NCBI GenBank assembly: GCA_016763955.1
Contig: JAESSU010000056.1
Span: forward strand, 1-9,490
DNA from: Phycisphaeraceae bacterium
GTDB taxonomy: Bacteria; Planctomycetota; Phycisphaerae; Phycisphaerales; Phycisphaeraceae
DNA: 9,490 nt
Reading direction: 5' to 3'
Of the stretch, positions 1 through 8,400 are shown one piece after another. A program made the translations under genes and the position numbers. Below the pieces are notes generated by a model. The model was not told the DNA's origin. It saw only the letters and a list, made by a program, of their open reading frames with translations, and ran no database searches. The first letter of the stretch is position 1; each line of letters begins with the position of its first letter.

Positions 1-2200
1 CGCTGTGTTCTTCGGAGCAGCTAACGACACCATTGTGTTGCGTTACTAATACGCGACATTCACGCCTCCATGCACGGGGCATTTGATAGACGGCTTTGCC
101 TTCTTTGATTATGGCATCGCATTGCACCATCAAGGGCATGCCGCCATCGTTGGGAAATGCGAGTTCCCATTGTGCGGTGCTGTTTTTGGCATAACCTGAA
201 AACCATATCGCGTTGTCATGTCGTGATGCAGTTAAGACCGGGTTGCGATGTGACAAGTCCTGACGTGTAAAACTGACATGCAATCCTAATTCGCGCAAGG
301 CATGACGCAATAGCACATCGCCTTGCATATATTGTGTTGGATCATCTGATGTTGGCAGCTTGGGTTTCTCGCTCATGTCCGTACAATTGCTCCCACGAAC
401 CCATGCGATCTGGCTTCCTTGTGTTAAGGCAATGGGACGGTCGCCAATTGATGCAAGAATCTGGGTGTCTGAATCCCCTGTGTTTTGTAGGGTTTCTGCC
501 ATGGGACCTGCACAGTAAAGGCTTCGGTGAATCATCTGTGTGGGTAATTTGTTGCCAATGACATGATCCAATGGGTTGGCCAATGTGACTTGGACTTGGC
601 CTTCTAACGGCGTGTCCATACGGAGATTGAGTTTGCTACGCATCGCATCGGAAGCATGGTCAATTGGGCCATAAAATAAAACTTTCCCGCCACGGTTAAT
701 GTGTGTTCGCAAGGCTGTTTCTAATGGACTATTTGCATCGGGAACCAGCGATAGCAGAATCGTGTGATTAAATGTCGTTGGGTTTGATGCAAGGCTTGTG
801 GTTAGCGCACGGTCACTGACCACGGTGTTCAAAGGCAAGCCGTTGTTGATCGCGCCGCGAATAAACCAGTCGTTAAAGTACGCAACGTTTAAACGGTCAG
901 GTGATTGCGTGACATAATCATGGAACGTATCAAACGGATAGACCCATGTGAGAAGGCCTGCTTCGTCAGGTTTGGTTTCCAGACACCGTTGCATGATCGG
1001 TGTGATTTCATTGGGGCAGCTTTGAGGCATTTGCCCGTAAGAGTCATCAATGGTTAATAGTTGGATTGCATTATGTGTTTGGGCTTTACCCTGATCATCG
1101 ATTCGGCAGACGGACATGGGCAACTGGATGTCATGTGCATCTCTGCCATAACGATCAAGCCATGGACTATTGATCCACCACGGGTCATGGACATAAAAGC
1201 GGAATGGGAATCCCTTGCCGGTTGAGACTTGGGCGATGCGGGATAGATAGCCCATGAGTTCCAAACCGAAGTCGCCGTCGATCGCAGCCCATGGTGAATT
1301 TGGTGGCGTGTACATATTGAAATTGGATTCATAGATTTCGCGTAGTGGGACCGCATCGGAGGCAAGGTCTGTGCCTGTACTTAGGTTGGTGCCTCGGGTT
1401 TCGATAGGAAAGTCAGGGCAGACGTTGCGGAAATCTTTCCAGAAGCCAAGGATTTTCTCGCGGACTTGCGGGGCATTTTGAGCATCAAAGGTGCTGCCAT
1501 CAAAGAGGGGGCCAACGGTGCTCCATGTTTCTAATCCAAAACCAAATCCGTTTGATAGCCAGATGTAATCGAAGTTTAGGTCTGTTAGAAAAGCCTGGGC
1601 TTGCTTGCCAAAGAAAGTTCCGAAGGTCGTGTCTTGTGGGATGCCCTTAGGGAATCCTGCATAGGGCGTGGGGTCTGCATTAAGTGTTGCGTAGCAACCG
1701 ACAAAGCTGTTGGCACCGATGGTGTTTGCAATGCAAATTTCCGGGTGATCCTTATATTTGAAAGTCGAACGGGCAAACTCGCCGCCGGGGTCAAAGGTGG
1801 CTCCGACGTGGATGGGTTTGCCTGTGATCTGGTTGCCGATGCGTTTGAGCGTATCGACGATAGTTTTTAGTGTGTGATAGGTTTGCGTGGGCGGGTTGTC
1901 CATATAGTGTTGGGGCGTACTGAACAAAGACACCTTGTTGGGATCATTGGGGACATCAAGATGAGCGTTGGCCATGCCAAGCCAGTAGGCCCATTCAAAC
2001 GACTCATTTAGGTCGCCTTTGTACGCAAGGATTTCTGATCCGTCTGCGGGCCAGAGCAGTATTTGCACACGGTCTGCATGTTGGCATAACGTGTTCCATT
2101 GCGTAAACGCAGTGTGGCAGACTGTTTCAATGTCTTGAAAATTCCGGGGGTTACGAAATGGTTTTAGGCTCATTTCCAAAGTGACAACATTTAATGACAT
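1..2200 (-). CDS. Glycoside-hydrolase-like TIM-barrel protein with GATase-like domain, partial at 3' end
   Basis: The minus-strand frame from ATG 2200 is open to the left edge, giving 733 codons with no stop, so the C-terminus lies outside the window. An AGAGGA ribosome-binding site (2208-2213) sits 7 bases before the ATG, and the start is 19 bp after the upstream iclR-type stop, so co-transcription is likely. The protein begins MSLNVVTLEMSLKPF and has no signal peptide, suggesting a cytoplasmic location. Residues about 5-400 read like an alternating beta/alpha barrel. Acidic residues at the ends of predicted strands are E141 (FDPGGEFA), E224 (GFGFGLETW), E267 (FPIETRG) and D385 (LLTIDDSYG). 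Residues about 435-520 include NRGGKVLFYGPIDHASD, resembling the GATase-like domain that follows the barrel in GH42 enzymes, and a probable beta-rich region follows. I do not recognise the exact family. A role in glycan or glycoside breakdown is inferred from architecture and neighbours; substrate unknown. Confidence 0.8.
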   Translation of the reverse strand, partial: MSLNVVTLEMSLKPFRNPRNFQDIETVCHTAFTQWNTLCQHADRVQILLWPADGSEILAYKGDLNESFEWAYWLGMANAHLDVPNDPNKVSLFSTPQHYMDNPPTQTYHTLKTIVDTLKRIGNQITGKPIHVGATFDPGGEFARSTFKYKDHPEICIANTIGANSFVGCYATLNADPTPYAGFPKGIPQDTTFGTFFGKQAQAFLTDLNFDYIWLSNGFGFGLETWSTVGPLFDGSTFDAQNAPQVREKILGFWKDFRNVCPDFPIETRGTNLSTGTDLASDAVPLREIYESNFNMYTPPNSPWAAIDGDFGLELMGYLSRIAQVSTGKGFPFRFYVHDPWWINSPWLDRYGRDAHDIQLPMSVCRIDDQGKAQTHNAIQLLTIDDSYGQMPQSCPNEITPIMQRCLETKPDEAGLLTWVYPFDTFHDYVTQSPDRLNVAYFNDWFIRGAINNGLPLNTVVSDRALTTSLASNPTTFNHTILLSLVPDANSPLETALRTHINRGGKVLFYGPIDHASDAMRSKLNLRMDTPLEGQVQVTLANPLDHVIGNKLPTQMIHRSLYCAGPMAETLQNTGDSDTQILASIGDRPIALTQGSQIAWVRGSNCTDMSEKPKLPTSDDPTQYMQGDVLLRHALRELGLHVSFTRQDLSHRNPVLTASRHDNAIWFSGYAKNSTAQWELAFPNDGGMPLMVQCDAIIKEGKAVYQMPRAWRRECRVLVTQHNGVVSCSEEHS

Positions 2201-2219
2201 GGTTCGATCCTCTGTAGGG

Positions 2220-2972
2220 TTAAGCAAGATTGCTGCTGATGTCGGTCGCAGCTTTGGTGAGTGTTTCAAGAATTTTTTTGCGATAGGCTGTTTGGTTCAT
2301 CCGCAGCGTGGGAACCCCCGCGCCGATGGCTGCAATGACCTTGCCCCAAGGGTCGGTAATGGGGACGGCTAGTGCGCTAACGCCTTCACATAATTCATCA
2401 CATGACAGACTAAAACCTTTTTTGCGAATTTGGTTGAGTTCTTTAACTAAATCGTTGCGACGGGTGAGGGTGGTGGGGGTGTGATTCTTAAGTTTGTAGT
2501 GATCTAGGTAACGCAGTAAATCTTCTTTGGACATTTGCGAAAGCATGAGCTTGCCTGTTGCGGTGCAGTGAGCAAACTCGGTGACATCTTCGGGTTCAGC
2601 AACCCGCAACGCGCCACTGCCGGGGATGTATTGGAGATTGATGACGTGCTCGTGATCCAAAGCCACGAGCATGATGGATTCATTAAGTGATAAAGCGACC
2701 TGTTGCACGAGGGACTTGCTGGCATTTAGCAGTGCATTGAGATATTGGCTATGTCGACTCATGAGCATCAGGCGACTGCCGATTTCAAAGCGTTTGTTTT
2801 GAGGATTCTGACGGAGAAAGCCCCGTTGCTCGAGCGTCTTGGCGATGTTGTGTACCGTTGCGACATTCATGTCCAGTCGTCGAGATAGGTCTCGGGTTCC
2901 CAGTCCATCGCCATGGGCCGCAATCGCTTCGAGAATATCCATGACTTTGCTTGCGGTACTGACGGTGGGCAT
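2220..2972 (-). CDS. IclR-family transcriptional regulator
   Basis: This 250-residue protein has the standard length and two-domain layout of IclR regulators. Residues about 7-66 form the winged helix-turn-helix (ASKVMDILEAIA, then TRDLSRRLDMNVATVHNIAKTLEQ as two short segments, then GFLRQ). Residues about 75-248 are the GAF-like effector domain, with the family hallmarks CTATGK (136-141) and D192, E196-G197 and A202-P204 in the segment DELCEGVSALAVPITDPWG. IclR proteins usually bind small carboxylates, sugar acids or aromatic breakdown products and repress or activate a neighbouring operon. It is the first gene of a leftward pair with the GH-like gene 19 bp downstream, which is its most likely target. 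The start at 2972 matches the family N-terminus; the upstream ribosome-binding site is weak (TAGG about 9 bases away). The ligand cannot be inferred. Confidence 0.95.
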   Translation of the reverse strand: MPTVSTASKVMDILEAIAAHGDGLGTRDLSRRLDMNVATVHNIAKTLEQRGFLRQNPQNKRFEIGSRLMLMSRHSQYLNALLNASKSLVQQVALSLNESIMLVALDHEHVINLQYIPGSGALRVAEPEDVTEFAHCTATGKLMLSQMSKEDLLRYLDHYKLKNHTPTTLTRRNDLVKELNQIRKKGFSLSCDELCEGVSALAVPITDPWGKVIAAIGAGVPTLRMNQTAYRKKILETLTKAATDISSNLA

Positions 2973-3016
2973 AGTGTTTACCTAAAATAAACGCGGTTAA
3001 AAAGGCTGTTTGATCT

Positions 3017-3044
3017 ATTTTAAGTCGTATAATTGGTGAATCAA
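3017..3044 (-). promoter_or_regulatory. Predicted sigma70-type promoter for the iclR-type gene
   Basis: Read on the minus strand, TTGATT (3044-3039) and TAAAAT (3022-3017) are separated by 16 bases. The -10 box matches the consensus at 5 of 6 positions and the -35 box at 4 of 6. The expected transcription start is near 3010, leaving a leader of about 38 bases before ATG 2972. The region is AT-rich, so a chance match is possible. Confidence 0.4.
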
Positions 3045-3223
3045 TGACAATATCATGCTTGAATGCTTATTTTGTGATTTTTTGTAAATATTGTTTGTAA
3101 TAAATAAACAGCTAAAGGCATGCGATTGATATAGGCGGATGTGATCGCTGTTCGAACTTCTGTTGATTGATAATCTCATGGTTTTGTGAAGACTGGTCTC
3201 GTCACTACTGAAAAGGTAATAAA

Positions 3224-3244
3224 ATGTTTTTCGGTTACACTTGA
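3224..3244 (+). other. Possible six-codon leader ORF (MFFGYT) upstream of the GntR/LacI-type regulator
   Basis: An AAAAGG Shine-Dalgarno-like sequence (3211-3216) lies 7 bases before an ATG at 3224 that opens a six-codon frame ending in TGA at 3242-3244. This is a better-looking initiation site than any of the candidate starts of the regulator itself. The frame differs from that of the regulator. It may be a coincidence in AT-rich DNA; there is no run of repeated regulatory codons. Confidence 0.2.
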
Positions 3245-3270
3245 CTTGGCTGACCCAATGTGCCTAGAAT
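3241..3270 (+). promoter_or_regulatory. Predicted promoter for the GntR/LacI-type regulator, nearly leaderless
   Basis: TTGACT (3241-3246) and TAGAAT (3265-3270) are separated by 18 bases; each differs little from the sigma70 consensus. The expected start of transcription is at about 3277, essentially at the ATG at 3276, which would make the message leaderless. This agrees with the absence of a Shine-Dalgarno sequence at 3276. It would be inside the coding sequence if translation began at the GTG at 3186. Confidence 0.4.
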
Positions 3271-3276
3271 GGGTCA
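3251..3276. promoter_or_regulatory. Perfect 7+7 bp inverted repeat over the -10 box, candidate operator
   Basis: TGACCCA (3251-3257) and TGGGTCA (3270-3276) are perfect inverted repeats separated by 12 bases, with arm centres 19 bp apart, about two helical turns. The repeat spans the predicted -10 box and ends on the first base of the regulator's ATG. That geometry fits an operator bound by a dimer, most simply the autoregulated GntR/LacI-type protein encoded immediately downstream. Binding is inferred only. Confidence 0.4.
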
Positions 3277-4475
3277 TGGCTCTTGATGTTAAATCTAAAC
3301 AGATGTCTCGTAAGCAGGTTCTTGAAGCGTTGAGTTTTGAGTTGACCCGTCCACCTGCCAAGGCAGGCCAGCGTCTGATTAATGAACGCCAATTAGCGAC
3401 CTGTCTGGGTGCTAACCGGATGACCGTTCGGCGAAGTCTCGATGATTTAGAACAGCAGGGCTTATTGATTCGCCGTCAAGGTAGTGGCACATACCTGCGA
3501 AAAGTTCCCACGCAGGCTCCTCTTCCTCAAGATTATAGCCCGATGGCGGACTCTATTTTTGTCATTGATCAAATGGATGATCAGCTTAGCCGGTTGCAGC
3601 CTGATCCTGCTAAGCAGCAATTGACGCTGGGGCTTTGGGGTGACATGCACTGTACCTCGCCTGCCAACGAATTACTGCTTGAGGGGATTACACAGCAAAC
3701 TTCGAAGCTTAGTCACCGATTGCAGACATATCACTTGGAATATGAAGCGGACGGTTTCACACCCATTCAAAATATTGCTGAGGAACTTAAGGCCACGCCC
3801 TGTGATGGGTACATTGTCACCAGTTACTTGATGGATATGTTTCTTGAGGCTTATTATCAGGTTTGGCATCAATCCTCTCCGCCCGTGGTTCATGTCTGGC
3901 CGGGTACGGTTTTGCCTACCTACGAACCTCTGATTCAAACGGACACCCAGCAGGCAATTGAACGAGCGACTCGGTTGCTTATTGAACAGGGATATCAACA
4001 AATCACGCTGCTCGATTTTAAGTCCGCTCAAGGGCTGATTCCACGAGCTGCTTTGGGGTATCAGTTGGCTATGGAGGCTGCGAAGTTGCCTTTGCAACGG
4101 GCGGTTGGCTTGCAAGGGAACATCCCTTTAAGTTACCAGTGGAAGCCGGTACTTGAAAAAATATTGGACACCAAACATCGACCTGAAGCGATTTGTATGG
4201 CTTCGGAAGAGCCTTTGCCTCTGCTCTATGAACTGATGCGTCAACGCGACCTAAAGCCCGGACGAGACCTTGGAATGATTACAATTGCCAATCAAGGTAT
4301 TGATCTGCCTCAAGGCGAAGACTGGAGTGCGATGGTCTTTGATCAGCACTTAGTAGGCAGTATGGCGGTCAGTAGTCTGGTGGATGTCATCAGTACCGCA
4401 GGCCAGAAACTTAATTCCTTTTCACATCAAGCTCATTGGTATCCGGGGACGACTCACTTAAGGCACAGAGATTGA
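3276..4475 (+). CDS. GntR-type winged helix fused to LacI-type sensor, AraR-like sugar-responsive regulator
   Basis: Numbered from ATG 3276 the protein has 399 residues. Residues about 12-75 are a GntR-type winged helix-turn-helix, with [20 protein letters not shown] as recognition region and the wing motif RRQGSGTYL at 66-74. Residues about 116-390 resemble the periplasmic-binding-protein-like sugar-sensing domain of LacI/GalR regulators: LTLGLWGDM opens it, [11 protein letters not shown], a [21 protein letters not shown] segment seen in shorter pieces, and a late [10 protein letters not shown] strand. This domain pair is that of Bacillus AraR, which releases DNA on binding a sugar. The frame is open back to a GTG at 3186 (429 residues), but the extra 30 residues show no domain and cover the predicted promoter and operator, so I prefer 3276; no start has a convincing Shine-Dalgarno site. 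It precedes the prepilin-like gene by 41 bp, probably as one transcript, and may control the downstream GH42-like gene. Confidence 0.9.
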   Translation: MALDVKSKQMSRKQVLEALSFELTRPPAKAGQRLINERQLATCLGANRMTVRRSLDDLEQQGLLIRRQGSGTYLRKVPTQAPLPQDYSPMADSIFVIDQMDDQLSRLQPDPAKQQLTLGLWGDMHCTSPANELLLEGITQQTSKLSHRLQTYHLEYEADGFTPIQNIAEELKATPCDGYIVTSYLMDMFLEAYYQVWHQSSPPVVHVWPGTVLPTYEPLIQTDTQQAIERATRLLIEQGYQQITLLDFKSAQGLIPRAALGYQLAMEAAKLPLQRAVGLQGNIPLSYQWKPVLEKILDTKHRPEAICMASEEPLPLLYELMRQRDLKPGRDLGMITIANQGIDLPQGEDWSAMVFDQHLVGSMAVSSLVDVISTAGQKLNSFSHQAHWYPGTTHLRHRD

Positions 4476-4503
4476 TACTTCGATACGAACTTAATACGCA
4501 CAT

Positions 4504-4510
4504 AAAGGTG
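4504..4510 (+). promoter_or_regulatory. Ribosome-binding site fixing the start of the prepilin-like gene
   Basis: AAAGGTG lies 6 bases before the ATG at 4517. It selects this start over the in-frame ATG at 4436, which overlaps the end of the preceding regulator gene and would add 27 residues with no prepilin-leader character. Confidence 0.6.
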
Positions 4511-4516
4511 AATAAT

Positions 4517-5245
4517 ATGCAAAAGCTTCATATGTCAAAAAGTGTCGAGTCTTTTTACCCACAGAGAAAAGCCTTCACACTCATTGAGTTGCTAGTGGTG
4601 ATCAGCATCATTTCGTTGTTGATTGCAGTTCTATTACCTGCATTGGCTAGTGCCCGTAAGACCGCTCAAGCCATTACATGTGCAAGTAGTCTTCGACAGA
4701 TCGGTCTTGCTGGGATTACATACTCAAGTGACTTTGATGGTTATTACCCCATACAAGGGGTAGCCGGTGGCACGGGATATCCCACGACCCAATTTTTCAA
4801 CTGGTGGGCGGCGTATTTTATGGCTTACACGGGAGACGGGACCTTTTCCAATGCCGGACGATCATGGGGGAAAGCTAAGGGGATTTGGGATTGTCCTACG
4901 AATACCAGTGTAAAAGGCACGAATGGCATGGCAACAAACTATGTCTACAATTCTGAAATGGGTTGGAATTTTACCCCAAGCACGGGCGTTAAACTTGGAC
5001 GTCCATCGCTTTGGCATAAGACCAGCGATATCATTTATCTCGCGGATGCTGCTAGGTTCAGTACAACAGCGAATCGAGTTGGTACTCAAGCTGGATTTGG
5101 CCAGCGGGTGTATGTTGGTGATTGGCACCTAAAAACATACAACGCGGTGTATCTCGATGGACATATAAAACGTCTAGCACTTGTTAACAATAAGGTGCCT
5201 AGTGAGAATTACCCACAAGGCTTAATCTGGCTTAACAAGTGGTAA
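4517..5245 (+). CDS. Prepilin-like protein with N-terminal methylation motif and C-terminal H-X9-DG motif
   Basis: This 242-residue protein has a short basic leader ending QRKA, then [20 protein letters not shown] (residues 20-39): a type IV prepilin/pseudopilin cleavage and methylation segment with Glu at mature position 5. The residue before the cleavage site is Ala19 rather than the usual Gly, a variation common in planctomycete and related proteins. After the membrane helix come [28 protein letters not shown] and a WDCP motif. The C-terminus carries H204 followed by nine residues and D214-G215, exactly the H-X9-DG signature of the PVC-expanded prepilin-like family. Such proteins are exported, inserted through the single N-terminal helix and processed by a PilD-type peptidase; their function is poorly known, but they often sit beside glycan-degradation genes. 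Here the gene lies between a sugar-type regulator and a secreted hydrolase. A pilus role is not implied. Confidence 0.92.
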   Translation: MQKLHMSKSVESFYPQRKAFTLIELLVVISIISLLIAVLLPALASARKTAQAITCASSLRQIGLAGITYSSDFDGYYPIQGVAGGTGYPTTQFFNWWAAYFMAYTGDGTFSNAGRSWGKAKGIWDCPTNTSVKGTNGMATNYVYNSEMGWNFTPSTGVKLGRPSLWHKTSDIIYLADAARFSTTANRVGTQAGFGQRVYVGDWHLKTYNAVYLDGHIKRLALVNNKVPSENYPQGLIWLNKW

Positions 5246-5269
5246 GCCGGCGTTCTGGATTGCATTAAT

Positions 5270-5290
5270 TTGGCAGGATGGATTAGCCAA
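5270..5290 (+). terminator. Weak hairpin after the prepilin-like gene, possible terminator
   Basis: TTGGC (5270-5274) and GCCAA (5286-5290) can pair over an 11-base loop, 25 bases after the stop codon, followed by TTGTTT. The stem is only 5 bp and the U-tract is poor, so it may only attenuate or protect the message, or do nothing. The rest of the 156-bp spacer (5246-5401) holds the two palindromes listed separately and a ribosome-binding site. Confidence 0.2.
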
Positions 5291-5338
5291 TTGTTTCGAA
5301 TAATATTTAACTTAATAGAGACAGCAAAAGCCCTTTAG

Positions 5339-5356
5339 GTGATTGCCTGCGATCAC
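5339..5356. promoter_or_regulatory. Near-perfect 18-bp palindrome upstream of the GH42-like gene, candidate operator
   Basis: GTGATTGC-CT-GCGATCAC is an 8+8 bp palindrome around a 2-base centre, with one mismatch that would be a G-U pair in RNA. It ends 45 bases before the ATG at 5402. The half-site GTGATCGC also occurs at 3141-3148 ahead of the GntR/LacI-type regulator. Short compact palindromes of this size are typical of LacI- and GntR-type operators, but binding is inference. Confidence 0.4.
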
Positions 5357-5360
5357 TACG

Positions 5361-5375
5361 CTTTGAATCTCAAAG
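5361..5375. promoter_or_regulatory. Perfect 15-bp inverted repeat (6-3-6) upstream of the GH42-like gene
   Basis: CTTTGA-ATC-TCAAAG is a perfect inverted repeat starting 4 bases after the preceding palindrome and ending 26 bases before the ATG at 5402. It could be a second operator or a small leader hairpin ahead of the ribosome-binding site at 5391-5394. Confidence 0.35.
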
Positions 5376-5401
5376 TAATTTCCCTCCAACAGGATTTGAA
5401 T

Positions 5402-8400
5402 ATGATGAATTGTAACCGTTGCGTGTTAGGTCTTACATTTGTTTTGCTCAGTTACTTAGGAGTCTGGCCGCAACATACATTGGCTCAAAACTTAACCGAC
5501 CCGATGAATCTCGCGGTCGTGGTGCCTGAGTCACGGATGGATCAAGTCGGCTGGAAAATCTTGGCCGGACGCAATGGCGGGTGGGGCAAGTTCCCCGATG
5601 CGTATTCATATCAACGTGTCGAAATCGACGGAGTGGCTTGTCTGGTTGATAGTTACCCTCATTCACAAACTCATGGTAGCAGCAATGCGATCATGCTCGA
5701 TTGGGATGGTGATCCATCTAACGGCATGACTGCTTTGAAGCCTGTGTCAGGGATGAAGTTAACTTTTAAAGTGAGCGTTTATACGCAACCATGGGTGCAT
5801 AATGACAACCCCCGTGGCGGGTTTGCGCGTGATGGGGTGCGGATGGTGCAATGGTCTTTTGGCCCAGGTGTTGTGCCAGCGAAAATGGTGCCTGTGAAAG
5901 ATATAAAAAAACAAGCTAGTTACAGCTGGCAGACACAACGCGGGCCACGCATCGGCTATCGCATGGGTAATGTTCCTCAATATAAAATCACAAAAAATCC
6001 CGTGATCGAAGGGTTTGCCCCATCAAGCAAAAAAGCCGTTGCCCAACGAAAACTCAGCGAAGCGAGCAAGTGGTATGACCTGCGCCTTGTCGTGACCTTT
6101 AGTGATGATGTAGCCACAGCTCAATGTGTCGCAAGTGTCAAATCCAGCGAGCAGGGCGATTGGCAGAATGTCGGTGACCCTTGGGAATTTCCAATCAATG
6201 CACAGTTAGAGACCGCGTCCAATCCCATGCGATGGAATGCGATGATCTTAGATATGCCTGTTGCCCAATGGTCCGCTAGGGGCTATGGCAAGCCTGAAGT
6301 GAACATGCGGGATCGTTACCGCAATTTTGTGGTGTCGGTTGCGACTGCTGGTGCAAGTGGCAAAGTTAAACGCTGTGAGATGATGCGATTTGATCGCAAG
6401 GAAGTTGCATGCCGAATCAGTGCTCCTGCAACGCTGTTTCGGGATCAGATGATCACTGTGCCAATAGAATTGGTGAATAGCGGTGACAAGCTAATAGGCG
6501 GCGATTTGCTGCTGCGAGTTGGCGTGCAGGAATCTGTGGTTGCATCAGATTGGACGCTACCTGCTGATAGTCAGTGGAGGAAGGATTGGCAGTTTACGCC
6601 CGCATATTCATCGGCTGCCAAGAAGTTGGAACTCGTTTTGCGTCAGGCAGAGGGTCAATATGAAATATTGGGTCAGTCTCCGATACAGATGATCGAACAT
6701 GCGATTCCATCTCCCCAGCAGAACGTGATCCATAACGCTAGTTTTGAGTTGCCCGCCTTGTTTAATGGTGCAAAGATGTATCGCGGTTACGAAGTGTTTT
6801 ACTCCTTTGCCAAAGCGAAAAATCAACGTCTCTGGACTGCGTTACCCATTGAGGGCTGGTGGGTTCATGGCCCCGTGGCTGAGGGTGTTTCACTGGACTC
6901 ACAGTCCGTACACTCAGGCATACAAAGCTTAAAAATCACCGCCGTTGACAAAACCATCGCCGTGGTTTCCGCTCCGGGATGTTGGTTGCCCCAAGGTGCT
7001 GTAACGATCAGTGCATGGGTCAAAACACAAAATGCAAAAGCGCAGTTAGAGCTTGATCTGCTAGCATCAAATAAACCCATTCTCCATCGGCAAGCAGATT
7101 TGCGTAAGCACATTGAATTGCCCACAAACAGTGATTGGGTACGCATTTCGTTTAGTGTTGAAGCTAACCGTGTGATGCAAGCCTTAACACGCATCAAGGT
7201 CGAGCAAGGCAGCGTGTGGATCGATGATGTTCAGGTCCAATCTGCTAAGCAAGACAGTGTGTTTAATTTGCGACCCACCGAATGGATTCGACTGAACCTA
7301 CCAATCATTGATGCAAAGAATGTCCCCATGTGGACGGCAGGTAAAAAGCATCTGCAAACGTTGACCGTTCAATGTGACTCACGCGAAACGCTTAGCGGTT
7401 ATGTGACCGTCGCAATGGGGGCATGGGACAAACCTGCTGCCGATGTCATTGGCCGTGTTGAACTCTCTGAGTTAGGTGAGGGGCGCGTGGCGAAACTGAC
7501 ATTTAAAACCGACACGCTGATGCCTGATGCTTATGTGATCACTGCGGATTACCATGCGGGGAATCAAGTCGTACTTACAGGCATAAGCCAATTTGATCCA
7601 CTGTCAAAAAGTGGTGGCAGGATTTCCCAAAGTATGTTGCTCTCACGTCAGGCTGCTCGTTTTGCCATCATTCCAGACTATGTACCCGCACGCATCTTTG
7701 GCGTGGGTAACAGTATGTTCGATACCAGTGGAAATCATTGGGTCGGTTATAATATCAAAGACTATCAACTCGCAGGCGAGCTTGGCTATGTCTGTATGCG
7801 CAGTCGCTACAATCAAGAATTGGGTTATCTTATTGCAGCCGGCGCGTTGCCCGTACACCAGCTGGCGTCCTATATAGACAGAGATGTGACACGCGATAAG
7901 ACCCTTTGGAATCCTGCAAAAAAGAATGTATTGGATATCAGTAATCCGAAAGGGCGAGCACAATTTTTAAAGCAGGCCCGTGAAATCGGACTTGAAAATG
8001 CGGCGAATCCTCAGATCGCTTCGTATCAAATGGCCAATGAACATCCGTTCTATGGCAAAGATGGTTTATGCCCAAGTACCTATGCCGACACTGCATTCCG
8101 TGATTGGTGTAAGCAACAGCACGGCAAGTTGGACATACTTAATAAACGTTGGGGGACATCGTACACTTCATGGGATCAAGTCGAACAACCCTTGTCTGCT
8201 AGGCAGCTTCAAGTCGTTAAAAGTCAAAAGAAACTCAAAGGGGCAAAAGCCATCGCATGGACGGCGGTCTATGGGAAAATGAGCAAAGAAGTTAATAAAA
8301 TCATGCATGCGATCCCAGCCCGCGGACTTGATTGGTATCGCTGGCGAACGGTGATGTCATTACAAATGTATTCACAGTTTCGTGATGAAGCACGCAAAGT

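Noticed and set aside
1054..1365. 103-codon minus-strand open frame, and the plus-strand 89-codon frame at 1601-1870
   Set aside because: Both overlap the continuous 733-codon minus-strand gene in other frames, have low-complexity composition and show no recognisable domain or ribosome-binding site.
3055..3068. Direct repeat ATGCTT-GA-ATGCTT in the intergenic region
   Set aside because: Two copies of six bases are too short to support a repeat array or an iteron-type origin.
3005..3112. GCTGTTT (3005-3011) and AAACAGC (3106-3112) as a long-range inverted repeat
   Set aside because: The arms are only 7 bp and 94 bases apart in AT-rich DNA, with no supporting structure between them.
3672..4115. 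147-codon minus-strand open frame
   Set aside because: It is antisense to the effector domain of the GntR/LacI-type regulator, which has clear family features; the antisense product has none.
4436..4516. N-terminal extension of the prepilin-like protein starting at ATG 4436
   Set aside because: It overlaps the end of the regulator gene, lacks a ribosome-binding site and would bury the prepilin leader; ATG 4517 has a good site (AAAGGTG).
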